DNA of 64,000 nucleotides from Brassica napus (taxonomy: Eukaryota; Streptophyta; Magnoliopsida; Brassicales; Brassicaceae): positions 26,162,423 to 26,226,422 of the forward strand of contig NC_063436.1 of assembly GCF_020379485.1 (NCBI RefSeq). Direction: 5' to 3'. Below the pieces are notes generated by a model. That model made no database searches. It was given only the letters and a program-made list of their open reading frames with translations, and was not told the DNA's origin. The first letter of the stretch is position 1; the number at the start of each line of letters is the position of its first letter. Of the stretch, positions 49,054-62,165 are shown one piece after another. Position numbers and translations under genes: made by a program.

Positions 49054-52000
49054 AGAAAACATTAGTAACTATATACCTCTAGGAAAAATATATACACACA
49101 TCTAAGTACCTGAGAACATAAACATATTATGAAGTTTAGTTAAATCCCCCGAAGTTATACTTTATTCAAGAGTCTTATAAACTTAACATATAGATGATTT
49201 ATACAAGTTATATTTCTATAGTACCAATGCGCGCGAAGTTGATGTACATTTATATATTGGTTTATACTAAGTTATTTATATATAATAATAATTTTTTGTT
49301 TTCTTTTTCATATTCTTCATTGATCAATAAAGGAGGAAGAGATTAAGTACATACGATGTAAAGCTCAACTTGGACTATTATATTAAACTTAGAATATTAA
49401 AAGTTTAAGTGGGAAATCATAATGTCAATCATTAGTTTCGAAAGTGCTCCGAAATTTTGCTCGTCTTTTGATAATTCTTGTGATTAACTCATTTGGACTG
49501 ATGCAAGAAATCTTTCTATCTCTCTCACTTTCTTAGTAATTTTTTCTTAAATAATCTTTTTGACATTGACTATCCATATGTCCATGTGAGAGGTTATTAG
49601 AAAAAGAAGTCCTGGCTTTCCATCACTGTTTTGGTATTACGTGTTGTGCTATTTGGATGTTGATTTTATAATAATGCGTATTGCACTTTGCATTGATTAC
49701 TTAGCCTTTTGCTTTTTATCTTCAAATCTATTGTATAAAGTAAGTTGTGAAGAATAGATGAAACTGTTTATGTTTTCAAAATACGCTATGTAAAATTAAA
49801 TTAAGTCGAACTAATAATCTGTCTTTCTGCAAAATGTTCATATAAAATGAATAAGCAGAAACGGTATGGCGAAAATGTAAAATGGATATGGTCGAAGAAA
49901 ACAAGATGTAAAGGGGAAAGGAAAAGATGGATGGGAATTGGTTAGATAGAGGACTTTAAGATTTAGGACCATATAATATGGCGCATGATAATACTTTACG
50001 CATGGGTCTCTTCTCTTCTCTTTTTCTTTTTATAAAAGAGAGAGAGACCCTACTAACATGCGCCAGGGGTTTTCACTTCTTGAAAAGAAACTCTCGTGCG
50101 CCACCAAAATGCTCCGTCCTTACAGATTTTAATCATTACACGAGAAAAAGAAAAGAAAAGAGGAAGACGGTTGGTGCAAAAGAAGATAGCTTAAAACTTA
50201 AACAAGCAACACCAACATAGCGGGTGCACAAAAACATACATACTTAAGTCAGTTTCAAGATCACTTTAGTTTAGTGTTGTAGTAATCTAGCTAGCATGCA
50301 AGGTGTAACGCAAAATAGTTCACAAGTGCGAGACATGAATAAACTAACAGCTTAGATTATTACCTTACCAACGGCTTAGAATTATTGAAAGGAAGAAAGA
50401 AAAAGAGACCAATTACGGTTGGACCACTCTTAATGGACCTATATCATATTTGGAGAATGTACTAATTATAGAATAAAGAAAGCCCAAATGTATTTAGGCA
50501 TCCATAATAACACTTCTTGGCAAACTGTGATGTTTAATATTAACAGAAGGTTGGAACAGTCTATTGTGGGCTTTGAGTCTGTTTTAAGTCTTCTACAAGC
50601 CCAAGAGTATCTTTTATAAAAGGTGTGTGGATTCACTTCCTACGAGACGACCGACGGTGATTATCTTTTTTATAAAAGGTGTGTAGATTCATTTCCTCTG
50701 TTTATGAATTAAAGAAAGAGTGAAAAACGCCCTACAGAAAAATCTACTCGTGAAAGTATTATTCTTTTCTTCATTACCACATTGCACGAAGTAGAATCAT
50801 GCGCCGATAAGCAATTTACCGATTAATAATACTAGCAAGCGAATATAAACTCAACTAAATTCAAACTGATAAAAAGGTAGAATGTACAAGTACAAAACTT
50901 ATGTACCTCCGCATTTAAAGTGTCTTGTTTTTTTTGTGTGTGGTCAAAGTGTCTTGTTTATAAAGAAATACGCTATAGTCGCGACGACCATGAGTTCTAG
51001 AAGGGAACATATAGAAAAACATATAAAGGTTTTCTAGATACCGAGTTGAAAACCTGTTGATGTCACAAAGACTTGCTTTTGTATGTTGAGTTCTTTAACA
51101 ACATGCAACATGCAAAATTACAAGGCGTAGCTAGCTCCAACTATTCAAGAAGAAGATATATGAAGTATATATGTTGGTAAAAAGTTGGTCTGTTGTTCAT
51201 TTTGATGGCAAGTTGTTCATAAGGTGCGGTTTGGTCCACATGCATTGACATGGACCGCAGCTTCGAAGATGCTTATCCACGCACTATGTAGGGCCCGTAT
51301 GTAAATCCAACGGCTCAGATTCGGTGGACCTTTTCTTTGGCGAGAATTATCAGAGAAGGCACGCGCATGAGGAAATGTGGGACCCTAGCTTCACCGGCCA
51401 CAAACCGTTCATTAGTACTCGGTCAACTCAGGCTACAACACTTGCCATCATCTCAGACGTCCGGTATGGCGTCTATGATTAACTGCTTTACCGTCGAAAT
51501 CATCATCATTTTGGTTGAACATTTTATCAATTATTCTCAAATTTTCATTTTAACAGCAAAACTAAGGAACAAGATTTACTTGAGCAATTTCCATGCGTTT
51601 TGTGCTTGATATTATTAAATTTTATATTCTATAAAATATAATGTGTATTTGGTAAAGTTCATTGGTGATAAGAAGATGAGTCAGATGATATTCAGGGATC
51701 GTGGCACGTGGAGTGAAGGAAATTAGGAGCTCCTGAGCTGTTTTGTACACTAAGATAGCTCACGTGGCGATGATACATAGGCCATGTTTAATCAGGAACT
51801 CAGACTAATCGAACACACCGTCATTATTACGTTCCTTTGGGAAATTCTTGAGTAGATACTAACCACCCAATGAAATCAGCATAATGTCGTGCGATACAGG
51901 TAATTACAGCCTAATTGGAATCTTAACTCATAAGACACACGTGAAAGACGGATAAGTTTATGAATGAATAAATAGATAACTTTTTTTAATCTGAGGGCAT

Positions 52001-52175
52001 GTGGACCATCAAGGACGTGTTTGGTTCTCTCTTCTTTTTTTTTGATCAATGTTTGTATAAGTGCCAAGAAATATCTTATATGAAAATGTGTTCATTTTGT
52101 TTTTATTGGGAATAAAAGAGGTCAATGGATGGTCAACTTATTAGGTACTTGAAGTTTAATTCCTCCGTACAGATA
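49054..52175. other. intergenic DNA
   Basis: No gene is supported. A direct repeat around ataaaaggtgtgt-gattca occurs near 50617 and 50672. G-box-type CACGTG motifs occur near 51705 and 51762. The open frame at 49978-50220 has no family signal. Confidence 0.4.
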
Positions 52176-53149
52176 TCTATATATATAAAGAAATGTTCGC
52201 CTCTCTCCCGTGAAGCCACGTCATCAATTCGCGCGTTCTGGAAGTGACACGTGTTCCATTTTATATTTAGGGCCAAAATAAATGAATGTAGTTAAGGGTA
52301 ATTAAACCCAGCACCTCTAGCACTGATAATTTCTCTTAGAACTACTAGGCTAAAGTCACTTTTTATAAATATGTGGCCGCGAAAATACTTATTATCGTGT
52401 CAACTGGAAGCCAATGCTTCTTCTGCTTGTGGCCAGGGCCGACACTGAACTGACGTCAAGATGAAGATCGTGAAGTTAAAAACTTTGCTCCAAACAGTTT
52501 TGCAATGTTTCCAACCTTTATAACTTGATGCATATAATATATATCAAAATACATTTGTTGTACACGCTTTTATTAGTTTTGCTTTTAAAATAAGGTATTT
52601 ACAGTTATAAATGTTTTGTGCCAGTGAAGTAATGGTTGAAAAATTTCTATACATATGTCATTTTAAAATAACACCCAACTTCTATATATAGTCAATACAT
52701 ATGTCCATGTTATATTCTAGACTAAATATTTTCTCTTTTAAAAATATAGAAAACAATTTTTTTAGTCTACAAGCAAATGTTGTAGAGCAAGTATGCATTA
52801 TACAATATAATATATATTTAAAATCCATACACAAAAACATAAAAAGTTGTTATAGGCCTCTTTCTGACACATGCATACTCCACTATGAATAATAATTAAA
52901 AAAAAACAGTATTGTCATCAAACTTTATCACAAATCCACATTTGTACATCTATAATTATGAGTTGGACAATTAGTTAATTTGATACAATACCAAAGCAAG
53001 AATAATCGAAAAACAACTATACCATCGCATACTAATAAGTAAGACATAACAGATAACCAAATTCTTGAATCTTAAAACAAATATCAACTCGAGCATTTAG
53101 TGAATATCAAATTAACTAATATTCCGCCCGTAGGGCGGACCGACCCTAG
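52176..53149 (+). mobile_element. non-autonomous Helitron
   Basis: A 974-bp element beginning TCTATATATATAAAGAAATG after an A and ending CTAG at 53146-53149 before a T. A perfect hairpin, ccgccc-gta-gggcgg (53124-53138), lies 7 bp before CTAG. The 5' region carries the common Helitron phrase gccacgtcatc. No coding sequence is seen. Confidence 0.85.
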
Positions 53150-55658
53150 TGATAAGTATTATATCGTGAAAATTGTAAACTTTATATAGCAACTTATTAA
53201 ATTTTCTTTTGTTTGATAATTGTTTTATAAAGACTCTAATAACATAGGTAAAAAGAGTGAAGATTTCGTGCATAAGATTTTGTCTTCAAAAGATAAAAGT
53301 ATTGATTTTACGTTCAGCTATGCGATGATGTAGCATATATACTAGTTGTATTGATGCGTTGTACTCGTAATATGCTATGTAATGCTCCATATAAAATTGG
53401 CAGACGTTCATGCAACAGTAGTTTAAATCTACAACTAGGGCAAGAATTAGTGCTTTAGCTTTCAAGAATATCACAAGCTCAACTTTATTTGAGGTAAAAA
53501 AAAACTTTATTTGAGGTTGGATGTGATTTACGATTAAATGTACAGAAGTTTCAATATTTATAATTAAAAAACAAGTGCTACGTATGTCAATGAATGGTCT
53601 AATTATAAAGTATAGCATGCTGCATATGTACAGAAGGTTCGGCATTTGTAAAAAAGTAGAAAACTAGTGTTAAATAATTTGGTAACTACATTAACAACAA
53701 ATAATTTTTGTCTCAATGATTGGTTTAATTATAAAGTAACAAATAATTCAGTTTCATATTGATTTTATCGACCTTATTAAAATTACATTTAACCTATATG
53801 TTAAGTAATTTGGTAATTATATAAACATACAGGTAACAATACCAAAATACACATATGTTTATTCAATCCTAAATAATTCACATATCAAAATATCATTTTT
53901 TGGGTGAAAATATCATTTTTATCAACATGTATCAGTGTTACAAAAAATTATATCAACATATATGAAAATATTTAATATAAATAACCACATTCTGGATACT
54001 TATATGTCTATTAATTATTTTATTGATAAAAAAATATTGCAGAACTTTTATTGTCTGATAACTTTTTTTTTGTCTGATAACTTTCGAAAACCATAATAAC
54101 GAAATTTTTAGGTAAAGAAAAATAATTTAGGTAAAGAACCCATATGGCCGTATTCTGTCTTTTTATGAAAAGAGCAGTCGACTTTTAAAACAAAAGAAGA
54201 AAACTATCTACTTCTGAGCTCAGGCATTAAAATCAACAGAATAATTTTTTTTATTCGAAAATAAGCATAATTGAAATCGATGTGGACGTTAAGAACTTAA
54301 AGACTTAACTATTCATTTTTTTTTTGATATCGAACACCATGCTTTATTAATTCAAAGAGGTCCACTCTTACATTCCGCTCTCTTGCGATAAAAGACTTAA
54401 ATATTCATTTATTTTAAATATCCAATACCTAACTAATGACCAACAAGTCAACCTGACTCGGATTTTCAGATTTGAAAATTCTCTTGAACTGACAAACAAC
54501 AAGTTTAATAGTATATATTACACAATTAGAAATTGATAGTGTACGTTGTAACAAACACTAAACACATAGTCAGCATTTTCCAAAAGCAGGAGAACGATAT
54601 GTTGCATGTCGAACAGGATTGATATATATGTTCATAACTTGTTTAATGAGGGCTACTTAACGCGTTGAATGAATACACAACATATTAAGAAAAAAACACT
54701 TTACGAAAAAAACTGGTTATTTGTATATTAGATGTTAACTAGATGGAATCCGGTATAAATCCCGTAGCAAAATAAGTAATTTCCATAACTACAAAATTCT
54801 TAAATAATAAACTAGTTTTGCAATTGGTTAGAAAGTAATAACATATTAAACACAATAATAATTAGGTAGCTCGCATAGACGTAAACATTTTATAATTATT
54901 TATTATATAGATATTACTAATTAAGTGATTATAATGATAATTTTTTTAATGTTTCCATCTGAAATTTTCTACGTATTATAAATTTTTTGAAATTTATCTA
55001 TATGCTATAATCATCATTAATAATTTAGTCTTAGAAATCACTCAATATTATCTTTCAATTATAAAATATTAATAATTTTACTTGATTATTATTTAGTTAT
55101 GTGTTTTCTGTTTTTAAATTTTTTAGTTTTTATTAAAATATATTTTTGGATAACAACACAATATATAAGAATTGTCTTTTTTATTTTAAAATATATTTTT
55201 AGATTTTCAATAATTTTTATTTCTGTTAATTTTAATTACTTATAGTATCAAAAAATTGATTTGTTTTTAATTTTAACCAATTATTATTTATATTTTCATT
55301 TGAACATTCTTACGTATAATTTTTGTTTGAAAATTTCTTTGTACATTCTATTTATTATCAATAGATAAATCTTAAAAATCACTCGATATTTAGTTATGTG
55401 TTTTCTGTTTTTCAACGTTTTATTAAAGATATTTTTTTTATGACAACACAATATATATACATATTATTTTTTGATAAATACGTTTAATTAGTGAGTCTCA
55501 AGAGAAAACTTAAACAAGGTTACTAAATTTGATGTTTGATAATCGGAGTGCTATATTTGTCATGAAATCATTGTTGATGCATGACGACATATGGGGGGGG
55601 GGGGGGGGGGGGGGGGGTGTAAACTATGCTTAATGTTTATTTCTGTTTGAACTTTGAA
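53150..55658. other. AT-rich intergenic DNA
   Basis: No gene is supported. The 119-codon minus frame at 53286-53645 is AT-driven and hydrophobic without recognisable family. The G-run at 55593-55617 is listed separately. Confidence 0.4.
55593..55617 (+). repeat. 25-base poly-G run
   Basis: An uninterrupted run of 25 G in otherwise AT-rich DNA, 42 bp before a Helitron 5' end. The length in the assembly may not be exact. Confidence 0.85.
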
Positions 55659-57665
55659 TCCCACCATATATTAATTGAGAAGTCACTTAAGTGATTTCTA
55701 CTAACGTGTCGTTCATAGGAGAGTTTTTCAATTAATTTTTATAATTTGATTGGTTGATGATTTTTAATTTTTAATTTATTTAATTAAAGTTTTTAAAAGA
55801 AACTAACCCTAGTATTATCTAATCTAATATATGTTTTCAAACATACAATTAAATATCTTAAATATAGATCAATTAATATAATTTATTTATATAAACAGTT
55901 AAATATCAAATATTACTTTATATAAATTGATAATATACATATATATATATATATGATACTACATAAACAATTATAAAAATGGTTTTCAATATATTTATAT
56001 TAGTAGTGAATACAATAAATCAATAATCATAGATTCTAGAAAACTAATTAATGTAAACTTAATAATATTAATTAAACTTACTCATTCACTCTACATATAT
56101 ATTCTAAAATATTTCAAATGAATGCAAAACAATCAAATATATAATTTTAAAAAATCTCATCATTTTCCAATGACAATATGATATCATAGATAAGTTATCA
56201 CTTTTAGAAATAATTTAAAATATTTTTATATTTTAAAACGTAAAAATTATATGGTAAGTCATTTAAATTATATTAATCAAGAAATATTATTTAATTCATC
56301 TATTAATATTAGCAGATGAATTAAAATTATTATATGGTAAGTCACTTAAAATTGTATTATATTGTAATTCATCTAAAACTATTATATAGTAAGTCATTTA
56401 AAATTAAATTAATCAAAGTATTTTTCACATGCTTTTCCTAGAGGTAATACTCTATTAATATAATTCATATAGTTTTGATTATAATAAAATTAACATGCTT
56501 GTTTTGAATAGTAAAAACAATAAAAGAGACATAAATAAAAAAATGAGGGAAGAATAATAAAATATATTTGTTGTGTTCTTGGTTCTTTTATATTCTTATG
56601 TATTTAATTTTATTTATTTGTCAAGATGCATGTATTTTTTTATGTTACTATAAATGTGAACTAATTAGTTTTATGTGTTTTTAAAACATCCTATATATAT
56701 TAATTGAGAAGTCACTTAAACGATTTTTGCTGACGTGTTGTTCATAGAAGATATTTCTAATTAATTGTTATAATTTGATTGGTTGATGATTTTTAATTTT
56801 TAATTTATTTATTTAAAGTTTTTAAAAGGAAACTAGCTCTAGAATTACCTAATCTAAAATATATTTTCAAACATACAATTAAACTTCTTAAATATAGATG
56901 AATTAATATAATTTATTTATATAAACAATTAAATATCATATATTATATTATATAAATTGATAATTTACATTTAAATACATATGATACTACATAAGCAATT
57001 ATAAAAATGGTTTTTAATATATTTATATTAGTAGTGAATACAATAAATCAATAAATCATAGATTCCAGAAAACTAACTAACGTAAACCTAATAATATCAG
57101 TTAAACTCACTCATTTAATATATATATACACATATATTCTAAAATGTTTGCAATGAATGCAAAACAGCCAAATATATAATTTTTAAAAATTCTCATCATT
57201 TTCCAATGACAATGTGATATCATAGATAAGTTATCACTTTTAGAAATGATTTAAAATATTTTTATATTTTAAAAACTAAAAATTATATGGTAAGTCATTT
57301 AAAATTATATTAATCAAGAAATGTTATTTAATTCATCTATTAATATAAACATATGAATTAAAATTATTATATGGTAAGTCACTTAAAATTATATTATATG
57401 GTAATCCATTTAAAATTATTATATAGTAAGTCATTTAAAATTAAATGAATCAAAGTATTTTTCGTATGCTTTTCCTAAAGTTAATACTCTATTAATATAA
57501 TTCATATAGCTTTAATTATAATAAAATGAGCATGCTTGTTTTGAATAGTAAAAAAATAAAGGAGACATAAATAAAAACAGGATAAAAGAATAATAAAATA
57601 TGTTTGTTGTGTTCTTGGTTCTTTTATATTATTATGTATTTAATTTTATTTATTTGTCGAGATGC
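55659..57665 (+). repeat. tandem duplication of a Helitron 5' region, about 1.03-kb unit
   Basis: Unit 1 (from 55659) and unit 2 (from 56689) match over almost their whole length, for example tataatttgattggttgatg near 55741 and 56770 and attccaa-type ends. Small substitutions and indels separate them. A third, more diverged start is at 57881. Confidence 0.85.
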
Positions 57666-58639
57666 AGAATAATAATCAGATTTAATTAAAATATGTATGT
57701 TTTAAAGGAAGAAATGGTTTGTTAAACCCATTTAAGTTTTTATGTTAAACACTAAATAAACAATGAGTGAGAGAGTGTGATTTGTGATTTGACAAAATTA
57801 TGAGAAAAATTATTTAGACTACCATTTTCTTTATACATGTTTATATTAACCAAATTTATCCTTGGTTTTAATGAGACAAATCATATTATATATTAATTGT
57901 GAAGTCATTTAAGTAATGTTTTCTTATGTATTGTTAAAATGTTAAGTTTTTAAAATAATTATAATTTGATTGGTTGTTGACGTTTATTAGTTATTTATTT
58001 TAATTAGATCTAAAAATAAAAGGTAACAATAGAACTAAATAGTATAAATTACCAAATAACACAAGTAATATTACAAATAATGATTTATGGTAACTAATTG
58101 TAGAATTTTAGATATAATATATATGTTTTATCAATTTCTTTTTCTTTATCAATTATTTATATATAATTAAATAAAATACTTTAACTTTTTTTGATTGAAA
58201 GAAATTTAATGGTTATATATTCTTATATAAAATAATTAGATTTGTAGGTAAATAATTATTAGAACTTTTTATGTTTTCTAAAGTGCTATACAAAAAAAAT
58301 TCTTTTTTTTTTATTTCTTGAAAGCTAGAGTATTTCTGTTTTTTCACGTGTTAATATAAAATATAAAGTAATTTTACAATCAATTATCTGAATTAATTAT
58401 AATATTTTTTTTCTGTAAGAGAAATATTTGTAATGACTAAGGTTTAAGTTGTTAAAATATTTTCTAAATCTCATAAATCTTCTAAAATTATTTACTGAAA
58501 TTTTTGATTATCCAACTATTTGAAATTAAAAATTAAAAGTTAAAATTTTAATTATTATTCAAAAATTATAACAATGTAAATATAATATATATTTCTTCAT
58601 TTAATATAATTACCCGTAAAATTACGGATAAATACCTAA
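55659..58639 (+). mobile_element. composite Helitron with three successive 5' ends
   Basis: Helitron-like starts occur at 55659 (TCCCACCATATATTAATTGA), 56689 (TCCTATATATATTAATTGAG) and 57881 (TCATATTATATATTAATTG), each after an A. The only 3' end with a hairpin (ccgtaa-aa-ttacgg, 58614-58627) and CTRR end (CTAA at 58636-58639, before T) lies downstream of all three. The first two units, about 1.03 kb apart, are near-copies over about 1 kb. Non-coding throughout. Confidence 0.7.
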
Positions 58640-58652
58640 TATGCTTAACGTT

Positions 58653-58970
58653 CAGGGCCAGCTCATTAAGGGAGGAGCGGTGCGACCGCCCCAGACTCAA
58701 GTCCGTGTTTCCTTGTATAATAATAATTAAAGAGTCCAATTTTTTTATAAATCTATATTTTTATATATAAATTTTTTTAAATATAATCAATAAAATTGAA
58801 AAGAGTCCAAAATTATTTGATATGTATATGATTTTAGTTTCATTACAAAATATTACTGATTAAATTTTAAAAATATTTTAAAAAATATCTACATCTAAAT
58901 ATCTGCATTTAAATTGAGAGGGAACAATTTTTGTTGTCTTATGACTCTGAATATTGTTGAGCCGGCCCTG
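58653..58970. mobile_element. hAT MITE
   Basis: A 318-bp element with terminal repeats CAGGGCCAGCTCA and, inverted, CAGGGCCGGCTCA. It is flanked by 8-bp duplications ttaacgtt (58645-58652) and ttaatgtt (58971-58978), differing at one base. No coding capacity is present. It begins 13 bp after the 3' end of the composite Helitron. Confidence 0.9.
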
Positions 58971-58978
58971 TTAATGTT

Positions 58979-59754
58979 CAACAGTTAAATATAGAACTTT
59001 TTGAGTATATATACTTCAAATAATTTATAAAACGTTGATGATTAGTTTTTTTTATTAACATAAATAAAATATTGAATATTAGAAATGTCTAACTTTAACG
59101 ATGAATTGTATAAGTTATCGCGTCTAGTGACGGAATTGCGATGAGTTACTATGAATTTGTTACAAAATGTCGATAAGTACTGATTTATTCAGTTAAAGGC
59201 ATCTTCAATCATTTCTTCGTAATGCATTAAAATGCACCATATCATCTATCTGTCCATATATTTTCAAATATTATCCAAATAGTGCAAATATATAGTACAT
59301 AGGTCTAACTTATTATAATTATTAAATTAATTGTAATAAATAAAAGGAAAAACATATAGGTTAAACATTTAATCGTATGTCCATGAATTTGTGGTCAAGT
59401 TTTGGACCGATACAACAAGATATGGATTTATACGCTCACAAGTTCAAATTTTATCACACGGAACTAATTAAGTCACATTAGCTAAACATCTATATGGACA
59501 TAAAACCATGTTTTCAGTTCATTTGCATACCAAAAAGATATATCCGTAATTTGTACCTTCTTTTAAAATTAATATGAACTCTTTTTATAAATCTGAGATA
59601 TCTCTTGATCAATTAAAAAATATTTAACCGTATGGACTTCCACCTAGTTTTGAATTCTTCCAAATTTTTTTTTTGTCACATAATCATTTCATTAAGTTGT
59701 ATTGTAAAAGTTCTCTATATATAAGTTTTTGATATACAAAAAATAATATATATA
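58979..59754. other. AT-rich intergenic DNA
   Basis: No feature is seen. Confidence 0.4.
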
Positions 59755-61830
59755 TCCTACTATATAAAAGGGACTAAATTCAAGGCTTTTGAGACTATCC
59801 ACCTCAGCCAAAATATTCTCATCTAAAAAGAATTAAAAATAAATATCATTTAGAAAATAATTAACTAACATACAACTTTTGATATTTCTAGAAATTTCAA
59901 ATTTGTAACTGCTAATTTATTAATAGAATCATATATCTATATTGAATTATGTTATATTTTAATAGTTAGACTTTAAGGGTAAATAAATTATTAATTTATA
60001 ATATATATAATTTATAACATTATATTGTAGTTATAAATAAAGAGAAAATAACCGGGAAGGATGAAGAAGCTCATGTAAAATTATGTAATTAAAATGGTAA
60101 AATGGTGAGTATGATGAGGTGAATCTAAGAAAATTTGTTGTACAAATTATGGTGTTTTATTCGTCCACTATAATGATTTAAAATAAAATATATATTCACA
60201 TAAATAAGTCAATATTTGTTGTTTTTTTTTTGGTAAGATGTTAAGATTATTATTTTCTAAAAGGTTACACTGTTGTTTTTAAACAACTTATTACAGCAAG
60301 GAAACAAAAACAACCAACAACAACTCAAGGTAAAAAAAGCCTTAAGGAAGTCTTATACAAGAAATATAAAAAGAAGTAGAGAAGATGAGAAAGAAGAACT
60401 TACCGGGTAAGAGAGGAGACGGTCACGCATCATACGGTCGAAAGAGGCAAGGATGACTGATGAAGGTGAGGAGACATGACTGAAAGTAGAGCTTGATGAC
60501 TGGAGTAGCATGTGCATCTACGTTGACGCGAGGTTGATTGATCTAGGCTGCAACAGAGTGTAGATCAGCCGGAGGAGAAATCCAAACTTCAGCAGCAAAA
60601 GGCTCCCATATCAAGCGAGAGAAAGAGCACTCAAAGAAGAGATGATGGTGAGTCTCTATTTCCAGATTACAAAGGGCGCACGTTCCTGAGACATTTAATC
60701 CCCAACGCCTCAAGCGATCCTTGGTTGGCAGTCTTCTCCGCAAAGCCAGCCATGATATAAACGCATTACGTGGAATATGTTCCTTGAACCAAATATTCTT
60801 GTGCCAATATGTATTGTTGATAGTGTTTATATTCTTTTCTGACATTAGTATCCATATTTTTTGATAAACTGATCCAAAGAGATTAGTTTGTGGAGCTAAC
60901 CAAACGAGGATTATAGTGTTTACTTTGGAAAAAGTAATAGGTTGAATGATAGATGGCGTGCGTGCCTTTTCACATGGAAATCTGCACATATATTAAAATT
61001 ATAAGTTTTGAATCATAGAGAAAATATAGTGTATATGACTGAAGTTGGTACATTCCGAAACTAAAGATGGCTGAAATTCTTCTTTGTCAAAATGCATAGA
61101 TGTGAATCTTATATGAATAGAGTTCTACATTGCTTATAGCAGTGTAATAAACTCCGTGTGTAAAGGAGAAAAAATGTTATATAAGTGAAAACAAAAATTA
61201 TGATTTTTTTCTTGTGCCTATAGGCTCTTCGCAATTTGAAGAAGAAAGAACATATTGTGTGAAAATCTTTGGCTCGGTCAAATTTTATCCAGTTGTTTAC
61301 AAAACTGTTGTTATCTGATTCATGTCATTTTTCAGTGTTGATTTAAAAGCCCAAAAAACCTATCTATACTGACTTTTTTATATTTTTTCTGTGATTTGAA
61401 TTTAAAAAGAGATAAAACTTTCGATAAGTTATGTAAACTCAGAACAAGTATTTAGCTTTAGAAAGCATTTACATGTTTCAAACTTATAATATATACATAT
61501 ATAATGTTTAAAATTATGCATATAAAACCTGTGTAAAATGTGTCTGAATATGTTTCTCTTCTTTAATGTGTTAATCGTACTATATATAATATTATTTTAA
61601 AATTTCAAAAAGTTTATGTCACTATCACATACAAAAAACCATCAATAAAAAATATAATTCTCCATCTACAACAAAAAAATGAAAAATTATTAACATATAA
61701 ATTTAAATTAAGAAAAACTAACATTGGAAAAACAAGAAGTTAATATAAAAGAAAAAAATTAACAAATAATATTATAAATAAAATAAATTTATAAGACATA
61801 ATCCGCGCGAAGCGCGGAAAAAATCTCTAG
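59755..61830 (+). mobile_element. Helitron carrying a nested LINE fragment
   Basis: The 5' end TCCTACTATATAAAAGGGAC follows an A. The 3' end is CTAG at 61827-61830 before T, with a perfect hairpin ccgcgc-gaa-gcgcgg at 61803-61817, 9 bp before CTAG. The hairpin differs from that at 36200-36214 by one loop base, so the two 3' ends are related. A minus-strand LINE 3' fragment (60222-60992) is inserted in the middle; without it the element is about 1.3 kb. Confidence 0.8.
60222..60992 (-). pseudogene. LINE 3' fragment (zf-RVT domain), minus strand
   Basis: A minus-strand frame at 60543-60989 encodes a zf-RVT domain: WFKEHIPRNAFISWLALRRR, then PTKDRLRRWG, CALCNLEIETHHHLFFEC and WEPFAAEVW. It ends at a TAG and then continues as INQPRVNVDAHATPVIKL in the same frame. 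An A-run on the minus strand at about 60222-60230 marks the 3' end. The element is truncated 5' to the zf-RVT domain, losing the reverse transcriptase. It is not close to the LINE at 41468-45363. Confidence 0.78.
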
Positions 61831-62165
61831 TATACATAAGCTCATACATACTGCATGTATTATATATGGCGTATTAGCTCATTTGATAATTTTCAGTAGG
61901 ACAAAGATTCCCACTCAGAATGTTTTACTAATCTTATATTGTACAATTTCTCTCTATATCTCTCTCTCTCCTCTACCATAAAGCAGATGTGATCCGACAA
62001 GCACACAAAGAAGTTCCTCATTCAAAAAAGATTTCTCAGCCATCAAAATTTCCTTTCTCTTCATCCAACGAAAAACAACCTTTTTTCTTCTTTCAAATCT
62101 TGCTAGAATTAAACTAAGAAAAGAAAATACCAGGTTTGTTTCTGCTCATCTGAGGAAGTTCATCA
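61831..62165 (+). promoter_or_regulatory. DOF4.6 promoter-proximal region and leader
   Basis: A CT-rich tract (about 61948-61975) typical of plant core promoters or leaders precedes the start codon. The Helitron end lies 335 bp upstream of the ATG. No TATA box was assigned with confidence. Confidence 0.4.

Noticed and set aside
50005..50050. Weak hairpin of gggtctct and agagagaccc
   Set aside because: It is simple GA/CT repeat pairing with poor symmetry, unlike the foldback at 18894-18978.
49978..50220. 80-codon plus-strand frame after the SDR gene
   Set aside because: Low-complexity Lys/Arg/Ser content, no family signal and no neighbouring exons.
53286..53645. 119-codon minus-strand frame
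   Set aside because: Composition follows the AT-rich background; it is hydrophobic with no recognisable motif.
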